Of a stretch of DNA of 6,735 bases, positions 1 to 5,807 are shown one piece after another. Location: positions 1 to 6,735 of the forward strand of contig JBMNNU010000180.1 of the NCBI GenBank assembly GCA_050942695.1. Direction: 5' to 3'. The position numbers and the translations under genes were made by a program. The number at the start of each line of letters is the position of its first letter. Within the stretch, counting starts at the first letter, position 1. The DNA is from JBMNNU01 sp050942695. GTDB taxonomy: Bacteria > Chloroflexota > UBA6077. A model generated the notes under the pieces. It ran no database searches. It was not told the DNA's origin and saw only the letters and a list, made by a program, of their open reading frames with translations.

Positions 1-190
1 GCCGGCGCTGTCAAAGCTTGACGTATCTGTTTGTGAAAGAGGCGGCGTTTCATTGTTTGGTGTTCCAATAAACCTTGTTTCGGTACAAGCCGGGCATAAA
101 GCAGGGTATTGCATGCCGGGCATTGCCCAGACATGGCGGCGGTAACTGTTGTAGAATAGCTGGGTTTGATTGGTCTTTTCCATAAGGAGT
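1..190 (-). other. Left-edge region with possible 5' end of an unidentified minus-strand gene
   Basis: No gene can be identified here with certainty. On the minus strand two frames stay open to the left edge. One starts at an ATG at 134 and reads 44 codons beginning MSGQCPACNTLLYARL, with a CPAC motif at residues 5-8 followed by a basic stretch (KRRLFHKQ). The other starts at an ATG at 183 and reads 61 codons, with a different CPAC and the stretch LFYNSYRRHVWAMPG. They cannot both be the gene. The frame from 134 leaves a short gap to the divergent transporter gene, whereas the one from 183 leaves almost none. Neither ATG has a convincing Shine-Dalgarno sequence. The opposite strand is also open from base 2 to a stop at 143-145, so simple openness is weak evidence. 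The CPAC in the first frame suggests, without proving, half of a zinc knuckle; no second CxxC is visible before the edge. Confidence 0.25.
184..189 (+). promoter_or_regulatory. Shine-Dalgarno AAGGAG of the MFS gene
   Basis: AAGGAG lies one base before the ATG at 191, which is too close for normal initiation, and 10 bases before an in-frame TTG at 200. No comparable purine-rich site precedes the in-frame TTG at 170. The true start is therefore either the ATG at 191 with poor spacing or the TTG at 200 with good spacing. Confidence 0.5.
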
Positions 191-1471
191 ATGTCGGATT
201 TGAGCGGATACAGGGAAAGGCTTGTGGGGTTCTACCAGACCAACAGGGCGCTGGTCTGGGTCAGTGTGGTTATTCTGGTGACACAACTGGGCTTTGGCTC
301 CGTTGTCCCGGCATTGCCCCTCTATGCTCAGAGTTTCGGGGTCTCACAATCGGCTATCGGCCTTGCCATCTCTATCTACGGTTTTGCCCGCTTCCTGGTT
401 AACGTACCTACCGGCCAGTTAGCGGATCTGATGGGTCGGCGATGGGCCCTGGTGTTGGGGGAGATAGCTACTATTGTGGGGAACCTGCTGTGTGGCCTCG
501 CCGGCAGTTATGAGCTGTTCCTCGCCGCTCGCTTCCTGGCCGGGGTGGGCGGCGCCATGGTGATCACCACCAGCCAGGTGATCCTGGCAGATATCAGCAC
601 GCGCGCCAATCGCGGGCGCACCATGGCTGTATATCAGGGGGCATTCCTCTTCGCCATCGGTTTTGGTCCGGTACCCGGCGGGTTCCTGGCGGAGTATTTT
701 GGGCTCTCCGCGCCCTTCTTCGTTTACTCCGCTGCCGGAGTAATAGCCGGGATCGTCGCCTTCGACAAAATACCAGAAACCAAAGGGATTAGGGAGAAAA
801 CGGAGCAGTACTCCAGTTCCGCGATGGCCACCAGCCATTTTTCTCTCTACCGCCAGTTGCAGGCGCTGTTCTCACAAGTAGGCTTTCTCTTGGTCAGCTT
901 TGTCACTTTCGTCCAGTTCTTTGCTCGCACTGGGGCGATTTTCGGGATCGTGCCGCTTGTAGCTGCTGCGAAGATGGGCGCAACCGCCGATCAAATAGGG
1001 ATAATAATGGCGGTACCATCCGCCTTACACCTGGCGACGGTGTACTTTTCCGGCCAGTTGGTGGATCAGTTTGGTCGAAAGCCGGTTATCGTACCCTCTA
1101 CCCTGGTGTCAGGGCTTTCAATGATCTCTTTTGCCCTTGCGCCAGACTACTCCTGGCTGCTGTTTAGCGCGCTGCTGTGGGGCCTGGCCGGCGGGATCGG
1201 CGGCCCATCACCGGCGGCTTACGCTGCTGATGTGGCCCCGCCCGGCATGAACGCCATCACCATGGGCTGTTACCGGACCCTTGCCGACTTAGGCTACACT
1301 ATCGGGCCAGTTTTGCTGGGTTGGATAGCTGATGTGGCCAGTGGTGAGGTCTCATTGTGGTTAACAGGGGGTCTCTTCCTGGTTGGTGGCTTGCTCTTCG
1401 GGCTTTTTGCGCCCGAAACCGGGGGAAAGAGGAATCTCGCCAAGAGGCCAGCAACGCATCCTTCCTCATAA
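191..1471 (+). CDS. MFS transporter, drug:H+ antiporter-like (12 TM)
   Basis: This is a Major Facilitator Superfamily inner-membrane transporter, probably a proton-coupled exporter of drugs or metabolites. From the ATG at 191 it has 426 residues, a normal length for a 12-helix member. Visible signatures are motif A after TM2 (G75-QLAD-LMGRR), motif B in TM4 (R114-FLAG-VGG), the antiporter motif C in TM5 (GFGPVPGG, about 157-164), and a PETKG segment at 195-199 leading into the central cytoplasmic loop (about 200-225). A second motif-A copy (GQLVDQFGRK, 288-297) marks the duplicated C-terminal half. Hydrophobic helices continue to about residue 407, and the tail is short and basic. Motif C is characteristic of the antiporter subfamilies, so export is more likely than uptake; the substrate cannot be read from sequence. 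The gene stands alone, with a convergent neighbour downstream. Start choice is uncertain among 170 (TTG), 191 (ATG) and 200 (TTG). Confidence 0.93.
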   Translation: MSDLSGYRERLVGFYQTNRALVWVSVVILVTQLGFGSVVPALPLYAQSFGVSQSAIGLAISIYGFARFLVNVPTGQLADLMGRRWALVLGEIATIVGNLLCGLAGSYELFLAARFLAGVGGAMVITTSQVILADISTRANRGRTMAVYQGAFLFAIGFGPVPGGFLAEYFGLSAPFFVYSAAGVIAGIVAFDKIPETKGIREKTEQYSSSAMATSHFSLYRQLQALFSQVGFLLVSFVTFVQFFARTGAIFGIVPLVAAAKMGATADQIGIIMAVPSALHLATVYFSGQLVDQFGRKPVIVPSTLVSGLSMISFALAPDYSWLLFSALLWGLAGGIGGPSPAAYAADVAPPGMNAITMGCYRTLADLGYTIGPVLLGWIADVASGEVSLWLTGGLFLVGGLLFGLFAPETGGKRNLAKRPATHPSS

Positions 1472-1472
1472 G

Positions 1473-1554
1473 CATCGTTCCTTTGCAAGCGGGAATCCAT
1501 TGATCTCAGGAGCGTGGGCGGCTCTGGATTCCCGCCTGCGAAGGAATAACGATA
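1473..1554. repeat. Nested palindromic intergenic repeat (dRS3-like cores)
   Basis: The left arm 1473-1499 and right arm 1525-1554 are imperfect inverted copies. Eleven contiguous matching bases (GCGGGAATCCA and its complement) are followed by nearly continuous pairing with a 3-base gap and transitions compatible with G-U pairs. Each arm is itself a small palindrome: GTTCCT-N8-GGGAAT at 1477-1496 and ATTCCC-N8-AGGAAT at 1528-1547. This resembles the ATTCCC-N8-GGGAAT core of the Neisseria dRS3 repeat and similar dispersed repeats of many bacteria. It begins two bases after the MFS stop and lies between convergent genes, so it could also act as a transcript-end hairpin. No run of T follows it immediately; TTCTTTCTTTG occurs at 1570-1580. 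Confidence 0.7.
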
Positions 1555-1605
1555 CCGAATCGATACAACTTCTTTCTTTGATAGCCGGTGCTGCAATGGG
1601 TCTAT

Positions 1606-3030
1606 CTACCCCAGCAGGCCCCCGTTTTCGCCGTTCTCATCTCCTCCGTAGCGCTCCATGGCTTCGTGGCGGAGGGCGATCAGCTTCTTGCTGCGTTCCA
1701 CCGGGTATGGCTGCTGAGCGATCAGATTGTGATACTGCTCCGGCAACTGCTGTAGGTTGGCCTGAGCTAGCTCCAGGATCTCCGATAATGGGGGTATGGC
1801 GCCAGGCATCACCTGACCGTCGCGGATTACCGGTTTGAGCAGGCGAGTGCCATTGGTTGGCTTGCGCTCGTCTTCCAACTGAATAACGTCTTTCTCGAAG
1901 CGTCCGATCCTGTAAACCTCTTTTTTACCTGGCCAGGTAGCCTTCTGTCCGGCTAGCTTTATCTTCAGCCGCTCTACCGCCTTCTCATCCTCATACCACA
2001 CCATCTTGTACACGGCTCCAAGCGCGCCGCCGGGGGCTTGATGCTCCAACGATGCAGAGCCGACACCGATAGCGGTGCCTACCCCAAAGCCGTCGATAGG
2101 GGCTCCGGCTTTCACCAGTTCTTCGATGCGGAACTCGTCCAGGTCGCCGCTCGCGAGGATCCGGACTTCTTGCATTCCAGCTTCATCCAGCACCTTGCGG
2201 ACGTACTTGGAATCCGCTAGTTGGTCTCCGCTGTCCAATCGGACGGCGGTTAGGGTGTGGCCCATCCGGTCCTGGTAATCCCTCGCTACCTCTACTGCCG
2301 TGTGGATCGCTTCGTGAACCCTATAGGTATCCAGAAGGAAGGTGTAGCGATTGAAGCTTTCAGCCACGGCCTCGAAAGCCTCCTTCTCGCTATCGTACAG
2401 TTGCACCATAGCATGAGGGATAGTGCCGGTGGCTCGCAGTCGCATCTCGTAAGCGGCAGCCAGGAAGGATGTGCTTACACAGCCGCCGATAATAGATGAG
2501 CGAGTCGCAACGTAGGGGTTCTGAGCCCTTCTGAGAGAGAAGTCCGATACTGGGCGACCCTGGGCTGCATGGACAATCCGAGCCGACTTGGTGGCGATGA
2601 GGGTAGACAGGCTCACCATGTGCAGCAGCCCTGACTCCAGCAGCATCGCCTCCTGGAAAGGGGCTGTTACCCGAAGAAGCGGTTCGTTGGGAAATGCGAT
2701 TGATCCCTCGGGCATCGCCAAGATTTCACCAGTGAATCGGAGGTCTCGCAGATGTTCTAGGAATCCCGGATCGTAATCCCGGATCTGGCTCAGGTAGCGC
2801 AGGTCTTCATCGGTGTAGCGAAAGGATTGGACGAATTCCAGGGCCATCTCTAGCCCGGCTACCAGCATGTAGGTGCCGGCGAAAGGCGCTGAGCGGGTGT
2901 ACAGGTCGAAAGTTGCAAGCCCGTTTCTGCCTGTGCGCCAGCTCACGTAGGCTGCATCGGGGTGGTATAGGTCGGTCATCAACCCCGGATGCCGGCCCAG
3001 GAATATATGGTCCAAAGTAAGTTCCTCCAT
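1606..3030 (-). CDS. pncB: Nicotinate phosphoribosyltransferase
   Basis: This cytosolic enzyme joins nicotinate to PRPP, with ATP hydrolysis, to form nicotinate mononucleotide, the first step of NAD salvage by the Preiss-Handler route. The 474-residue length fits the family. Recognisable segments in order are GLMTDLYH (16-23), TFDLYTRSAPF (40-50), FTGEILAMPEG near 99-109, TLIATKSARIV and GRPVSDFSLRRAQ (143-170), GTIPHAMVQ (202-210), whose His206 aligns with the histidine phosphorylated in characterised enzymes, VRLDSGDQ (263-270), and ILASGDLDEF with APIDGFGVGT (291-319), which form the phosphoribosyl-binding barrel face. All expected active-site motifs are present, so it should be functional. 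It appears monocistronic and is divergent from the CNNM gene. The ATG at 3030 has a repeat array where the ribosome-binding site should be, and GGAGG lies inside codons 1-3, so an in-frame TTG at codon 6 (3015) is a credible alternative start. Confidence 0.95.
   Translation of the reverse strand: MEELTLDHIFLGRHPGLMTDLYHPDAAYVSWRTGRNGLATFDLYTRSAPFAGTYMLVAGLEMALEFVQSFRYTDEDLRYLSQIRDYDPGFLEHLRDLRFTGEILAMPEGSIAFPNEPLLRVTAPFQEAMLLESGLLHMVSLSTLIATKSARIVHAAQGRPVSDFSLRRAQNPYVATRSSIIGGCVSTSFLAAAYEMRLRATGTIPHAMVQLYDSEKEAFEAVAESFNRYTFLLDTYRVHEAIHTAVEVARDYQDRMGHTLTAVRLDSGDQLADSKYVRKVLDEAGMQEVRILASGDLDEFRIEELVKAGAPIDGFGVGTAIGVGSASLEHQAPGGALGAVYKMVWYEDEKAVERLKIKLAGQKATWPGKKEVYRIGRFEKDVIQLEDERKPTNGTRLLKPVIRDGQVMPGAIPPLSEILELAQANLQQLPEQYHNLIAQQPYPVERSKKLIALRHEAMERYGGDENGENGGLLG
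3024..3028 (-). promoter_or_regulatory. GGAGG overlapping the pncB ATG, possible Shine-Dalgarno for a TTG start
   Basis: On the minus strand the sequence reads ATGGAGGAACTTACTTTG. The GGAGG begins in the third base of the ATG and lies 8 bases before an in-frame TTG (3015-3013), ideal spacing for initiation there. No other Shine-Dalgarno site precedes the ATG. The TTG start would shorten the protein by five residues before any conserved motif. Confidence 0.4.
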
Positions 3031-3034
3031 TTGA

Positions 3035-3196
3035 CAGCTTTCAGCTTTTAGCAGTCAGCCTTCAGCTTACTAATAATCAACATTATCAATATCCAATAAT
3101 AGCCACTTGCTTAATAAAACATCGAGTGTTGAGATTAATCGCCGGATTAAGTTCGTAAGAATGGCTAATGGTTGAAAGCTGATGGCTGGCTACTAA
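3035..3196. repeat. Heptameric CAGCTTT tandem array with inverted partner flanking an AT-rich core
   Basis: Bases 3035-3069 are five tandem 7-mers: CAGCTTT, CAGCTTT, TAGCAGT, CAGCCTT, CAGCTTA. An inverted, in-phase version lies at 3176-3196. The 21-base arms 3048-3068 and 3176-3196 match at 18 of 21 positions when one is reverse-complemented. Between them is an AT-rich core of about 107 bases that contains a perfect small palindrome, TTAATC-N4-GATTAA (3135-3150). The array ends four bases from the pncB ATG. I see no transposase or clear target-site duplication. It could be a MITE-like element, a dispersed simple repeat, or paired regulatory DNA. Apart from this and the palindrome at 3231-3275, I see nothing else in the gap between pncB and the CNNM gene. 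Confidence 0.6.
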
Positions 3197-3230
3197 CCTA
3201 GCAACAGCAATGTATACCTCAGGTTGGTTT

Positions 3231-3275
3231 GCGTCAAGTGGGGGCGCAATTGGTGTACAATTGTCTTGATGACGC
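3231..3275. promoter_or_regulatory. Nested inverted repeat upstream of the CNNM gene, operator- or promoter-like
   Basis: An outer pair GCGTCAAG (3231-3238) and CTTGATGACGC (3265-3275, with a 3-base insertion) encloses an exact inner pair CAATTG-GTGTA-CAATTG (3247-3263). The inner pair overlaps TACAAT (3256-3261), a good -10 match for a plus-strand promoter, although no good -35 sits at 16-18 bases from it. Symmetry over a possible -10 would suit a repressor-binding site. A 5'-leader hairpin is the alternative. Confidence 0.35.
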
Positions 3276-3293
3276 GCTTTGAACAATTTCGTT

Positions 3294-3298
3294 GGAGG
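3294..3298 (+). promoter_or_regulatory. Shine-Dalgarno GGAGG of the CNNM/CBS gene
   Basis: GGAGG lies 12 bases before the ATG at 3311, longer than usual but acceptable. An in-frame TAA at 3299-3301 makes this ATG the first possible start. Confidence 0.6.
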
Positions 3299-3310
3299 TA
3301 AGATAGCGGT

Positions 3311-4672
3311 ATGCCCGGAGAGGTCGCTATCCAGGATATCACCCTCCAGCTTGCGGTGATCCTGCTCCTGATAGTGATTAATGCTTTTTTTGCAGCGGCC
3401 GAGATCGCCATCGTCTCGATGCGGAAGACCAGACTGCGCCACCTGGCTGAGGAGGAGCGCAACCCCCAGGCGATGACGGTACAGAGATTGATCGAGCAGC
3501 CGGCCCGATTCCTTGCCACCATCCAGGTTGGGATTACCCTCGCAGGTTTCTTTGCATCCGCCGTGGGTGCCGTAAGCCTGGTGCTTGTGGTCAGCACCTG
3601 GCTATCGGGCGTGCCGGTGCCGTTAATCGCCCTGAACGCCTACACAATCGCCTTCGTATTGGTCACCGTGATAATCTCCTTTGTAACCCTTGTATTCGGG
3701 GAGCTCGCACCAAAAAATCTGGCGATGGCGCGAGCAGAGGCTGTAGCGTTGACATTAGCCCGCCCTGTGGAAATGATCTCCTATTTAGCCGCTCCACTGG
3801 TGTGGATCCTTACTGCCAGCATCGGTTTGGTGATGAGGCTTGCCGGCAGCCCGGAGCGAGCGAGAGTCAACCCGATTACCGAGGAAGAGATCATGGCCAT
3901 CGTCGCTAGCGGCGAGGAGGAGGGGATCGTCGAGCCACAGGAGCGGAAGCTGATCGACGAGGTGTTCGAGTTTGGAGATACCCTGGTGGAAGAGGTGATG
4001 GTGCCTAGGGTGGACGTGCGAGCCCTGCCCCGGACTGCGACCATCGCTGCGGCACGGCGGGCGGTAGTGGATAGCGGCCACACTCGTTTGCCCGTATACG
4101 ATGGGGATCTGGACAACATCATCGGTGTAGTCCATGCTAAGGATGTGCTGCAGAATCTGCCTCCAAACGCCACAGAAGAGCAGATACACAAGCCGGTAAC
4201 GAGCATCATGCGCCGGGCCTACCATATACCAGGATCTAAACGGGTCGCCGAGCTACTCCCTGAATTGCAGCGGCAGCAGCTTCACCTGGCGGTCGTGGTG
4301 GATGAGTATGGAGGCACCGCTGGGATAGTGACCCTAGACAACCTCCTGGAGGAGATAGTGGGCCCTATCCGCGACGAGTACGATTCCCGGGAGGAGCCGG
4401 AGATCCAGATGGTAGCCGAGAACCAGGCGGTGGTTATCGGAGGCGCCGACCTGGGGGATGTTGGCAGCGCCCTGGGGGTGGACCTGGAGACCGAGGGCGT
4501 TGACACTGTCGGAGGGCTTGTTTATGCTCGGCTCGGCCGAATCCCCATCGAGGGAGACATGGTGACCCTTCCGGATGCCACCGTGGAGGTGCTCTCCATG
4601 CGCGGCAGGAGGGTCTGGAAAGCTCGTGTTACCCGTTTAGTGGAAGAAGGTGAGCAGGAACAAACAGAGTAA
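3311..4672 (+). CDS. CNNM/CorC-type transporter: DUF21 membrane domain, CBS pair, CorC_HlyC domain
   Basis: This is an integral membrane protein of the CNNM/CorC (hemolysin C-like) family. Characterised members such as bacterial CorC and S. aureus MpfA are implicated in Mg2+ or Co2+ export, while the 'hemolysin' label is historical. The 453 residues are normal for the family. The N-terminal DUF21 domain has hydrophobic helices at about 10-30, 70-97, 103-129 and 153-176, with the signatures NAFFAAAEIAIVSMRKTRL (24-42), ATIQVGITLAGFFASA (69-84) and FGELAPKNLAMARAE (129-143). The cytoplasmic part starts with ITEEEI (189-194) and EPQERKLIDEVFEF. The CBS pair spans VMVPRVDV (229-236), TRLPVYDGD (258-266) and IIGVVHAKDVL, then the second CBS with VVVDEYGGTAGIVTLDNLLEEIVGPI (328-353). 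The C-terminal CorC_HlyC domain runs from about 370 to 445. The CBS pair probably binds Mg-ATP. It is followed after 25 bases by homoserine dehydrogenase, suggesting co-transcription. The transported ion is inferred from the family. Confidence 0.95.
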   Translation: MPGEVAIQDITLQLAVILLLIVINAFFAAAEIAIVSMRKTRLRHLAEEERNPQAMTVQRLIEQPARFLATIQVGITLAGFFASAVGAVSLVLVVSTWLSGVPVPLIALNAYTIAFVLVTVIISFVTLVFGELAPKNLAMARAEAVALTLARPVEMISYLAAPLVWILTASIGLVMRLAGSPERARVNPITEEEIMAIVASGEEEGIVEPQERKLIDEVFEFGDTLVEEVMVPRVDVRALPRTATIAAARRAVVDSGHTRLPVYDGDLDNIIGVVHAKDVLQNLPPNATEEQIHKPVTSIMRRAYHIPGSKRVAELLPELQRQQLHLAVVVDEYGGTAGIVTLDNLLEEIVGPIRDEYDSREEPEIQMVAENQAVVIGGADLGDVGSALGVDLETEGVDTVGGLVYARLGRIPIEGDMVTLPDATVEVLSMRGRRVWKARVTRLVEEGEQEQTE

Positions 4673-4683
4673 ATACTAAATCT

Positions 4684-4690
4684 AAGGAGG
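4684..4690 (+). promoter_or_regulatory. Strong Shine-Dalgarno AAGGAGG of homoserine dehydrogenase
   Basis: AAGGAGG is nearly a full anti-Shine-Dalgarno match. Seven bases after it (4698) is an ATC codon in the dehydrogenase frame. The nearest canonical in-frame start, TTG at 4719, is 28 bases away, and an in-frame TAA at 4683-4685 rules out any earlier start. The site therefore points to ATC as the initiator. Confidence 0.75.
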
Positions 4691-4697
4691 GGATACA

Positions 4698-5741
4698 ATC
4701 GCTACTGTTTCTTTAGCTTTGATCGGTTTTGGAAATGTAGGACAAGCCCTTGCATCCATACTGGTTGACCACGGGAACAGACTGGAGCGCGATTACGGGG
4801 TCAGATTCGAGATAACCGCCGTTGCGGATATCACCGGCGGCGTAGTGTCTACTGACCCTCTGCCTCCCGAGCGACTGCTGGAGACCATGAAAGCCGCCGG
4901 CGGTATCTGCCATTATCCAGGGCTCGGCGTGCCTGGTATGTCGGGCCTGGATCTGGTGCAACGAGCCCAGGCAGATATACTGGTGGAGGCAAGTCCCACC
5001 AACGTGGTGGATGGCGAGCCCGGCCTCACCCATATTAAGACAGCGCTGAACCGCGGTATGCACGTTGTAACCGCCAACAAAGGGCCGCTGGTGGTTGCCT
5101 TCGCCGAGCTACGGGACCTTGCTCGCAGCCGCGGCCTCAAGCTGATGTATGGACCTGCTACCGCCGCTGCTCTTCCCACGGTGAGCGTGGGGATGTACGA
5201 GCTTGCCGGGTCGCAGGTGACTAAGATAGAAGGCATCCTCAACGGAACCACCAACTTCATCATAACCCGGATGCGTGACCTGGGGGTAACCTACCAGGAG
5301 GCGCTCCAAGAGGCCCAGCGTCTGGGGATTGCGGAAACCAACCCCACACTGGATGTGGAGGGCTACGACACTGCCAACAAGCTGTTGATCCTTGCCAACA
5401 CTCTGATGGGTGGATCGCTGCGGTTATCCGACGTAGAGAGAGAGGGCATCACGCAGCTCTCAGTCGAGCGAGTTCAAGCTGCCTACGCTGGTGGGAAGGC
5501 GATCAAGTTGATAGGAGCGGCTCAGTGGGAGAAAGGCCGGTTGCGAGCCGTCGTTCGCCCGACCGAACTGAACGCGGACCATCCTTTGGCGAAGGTAGAT
5601 GGCACCGAGAAGGGTGTTACGTTCCATTCAGATCTACTGGGCACGTTGACTGTGACGGGGGGAGCCTCGGGTAGGATACCGGCAGCGGCCTCCATTCTAA
5701 GGGATTTGCTCAATCTCGTTCGGGAAGCTCGATTGGTCTAA
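4698..5741 (+). CDS. hom: Homoserine dehydrogenase, short form without ACT domain, probable ATC start
   Basis: This cytosolic NAD(P)-dependent enzyme reduces aspartate-4-semialdehyde to homoserine, the branch leading to threonine and methionine. Read from ATC at 4698 it has 348 codons including the stop (347 residues), beginning MATVSLALIGFGNVG, the complete first Rossmann strand plus the GxGxxG nucleotide loop (10-15). Further signatures are VEASPTNV near 96-103, HVVTANKGPLV (121-131; Lys128 corresponds to the family's TANK lysine), IEGILNGTTNFI (177-188), and the catalytic segment DVEGYDTANK (219-228), whose Asp224 and Lys228 have the family D-x3-K spacing. The protein ends soon after the catalytic domain, so the C-terminal ACT domain that gives threonine feedback in longer (about 430-residue) forms is absent. 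Loss of allosteric control is inferred. Starting at TTG 4719 would delete seven residues of strand beta-1, so that start is unlikely. It probably shares a transcript with the upstream CNNM gene. Confidence 0.93.
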   Translation: MATVSLALIGFGNVGQALASILVDHGNRLERDYGVRFEITAVADITGGVVSTDPLPPERLLETMKAAGGICHYPGLGVPGMSGLDLVQRAQADILVEASPTNVVDGEPGLTHIKTALNRGMHVVTANKGPLVVAFAELRDLARSRGLKLMYGPATAAALPTVSVGMYELAGSQVTKIEGILNGTTNFIITRMRDLGVTYQEALQEAQRLGIAETNPTLDVEGYDTANKLLILANTLMGGSLRLSDVEREGITQLSVERVQAAYAGGKAIKLIGAAQWEKGRLRAVVRPTELNADHPLAKVDGTEKGVTFHSDLLGTLTVTGGASGRIPAAASILRDLLNLVREARLV

Positions 5742-5757
5742 CGTTACCACTACTGAT

Positions 5758-5807
5758 CCGCGATCGCGCAGAGATCCACTTACACCCCTGCGCGATCGCG
5801 GCATTTT
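5758..5807. terminator. GC-rich hairpin between convergent genes, probable terminator
   Basis: A perfect 14-bp inverted repeat, CCGCGATCGCGCAG (5758-5771) with its complement at 5788-5801, encloses a 16-base loop. On the plus strand it is followed by CATTTT, a short T-tract, 16 bases past the homoserine dehydrogenase stop. On the minus strand it starts four bases after the stop of the 150-residue gene, but no T-run follows. It is therefore a fair intrinsic terminator for the plus-strand operon and a weaker one in the other direction. Each arm contains the palindrome GCGATCGC. Confidence 0.65.

Noticed and set aside
152..157. TAGAAT / TATTCT as a divergent promoter -10 for the MFS gene and a left-edge gene
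   Set aside because: Neither strand has a recognisable -35 at 16-18 bases, so a single hexamer match is insufficient.
1383..1838. Plus-strand open frame bridging the end of the MFS gene and the end of pncB
   Set aside because: It crosses the palindromic repeat and overlaps two convergent genes in other frames; composition is Arg/Gly/Pro/Ser-rich with no domain.
3781..4225. Long minus-strand open frames inside the CNNM/CBS gene
   Set aside because: They lie entirely antisense to a gene with continuous, well-recognised domains, and their translations are low-complexity Ser/Thr/Arg-rich, typical of shadows of GC-rich coding DNA.
3311..4672. Reading the CBS protein as a haemolysin toxin
   Set aside because: The name is historical for this family; the domain order matches CNNM/CorC cation transport proteins and no toxin feature is visible.
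5142..5190. Homoserine dehydrogenase lacking the common E-A-x-x-G-G-G-x-P motif, possible defect
   Set aside because: The segment reads GPATAAALP, which I regard as normal for the short-form subfamily; the Asp/Lys catalytic pair and NGTTN motif are intact.
4713..5263. Minus-strand open frames inside homoserine dehydrogenase
   Set aside because: They are antisense to conserved catalytic motifs, have no recognisable motif and no ribosome-binding site.
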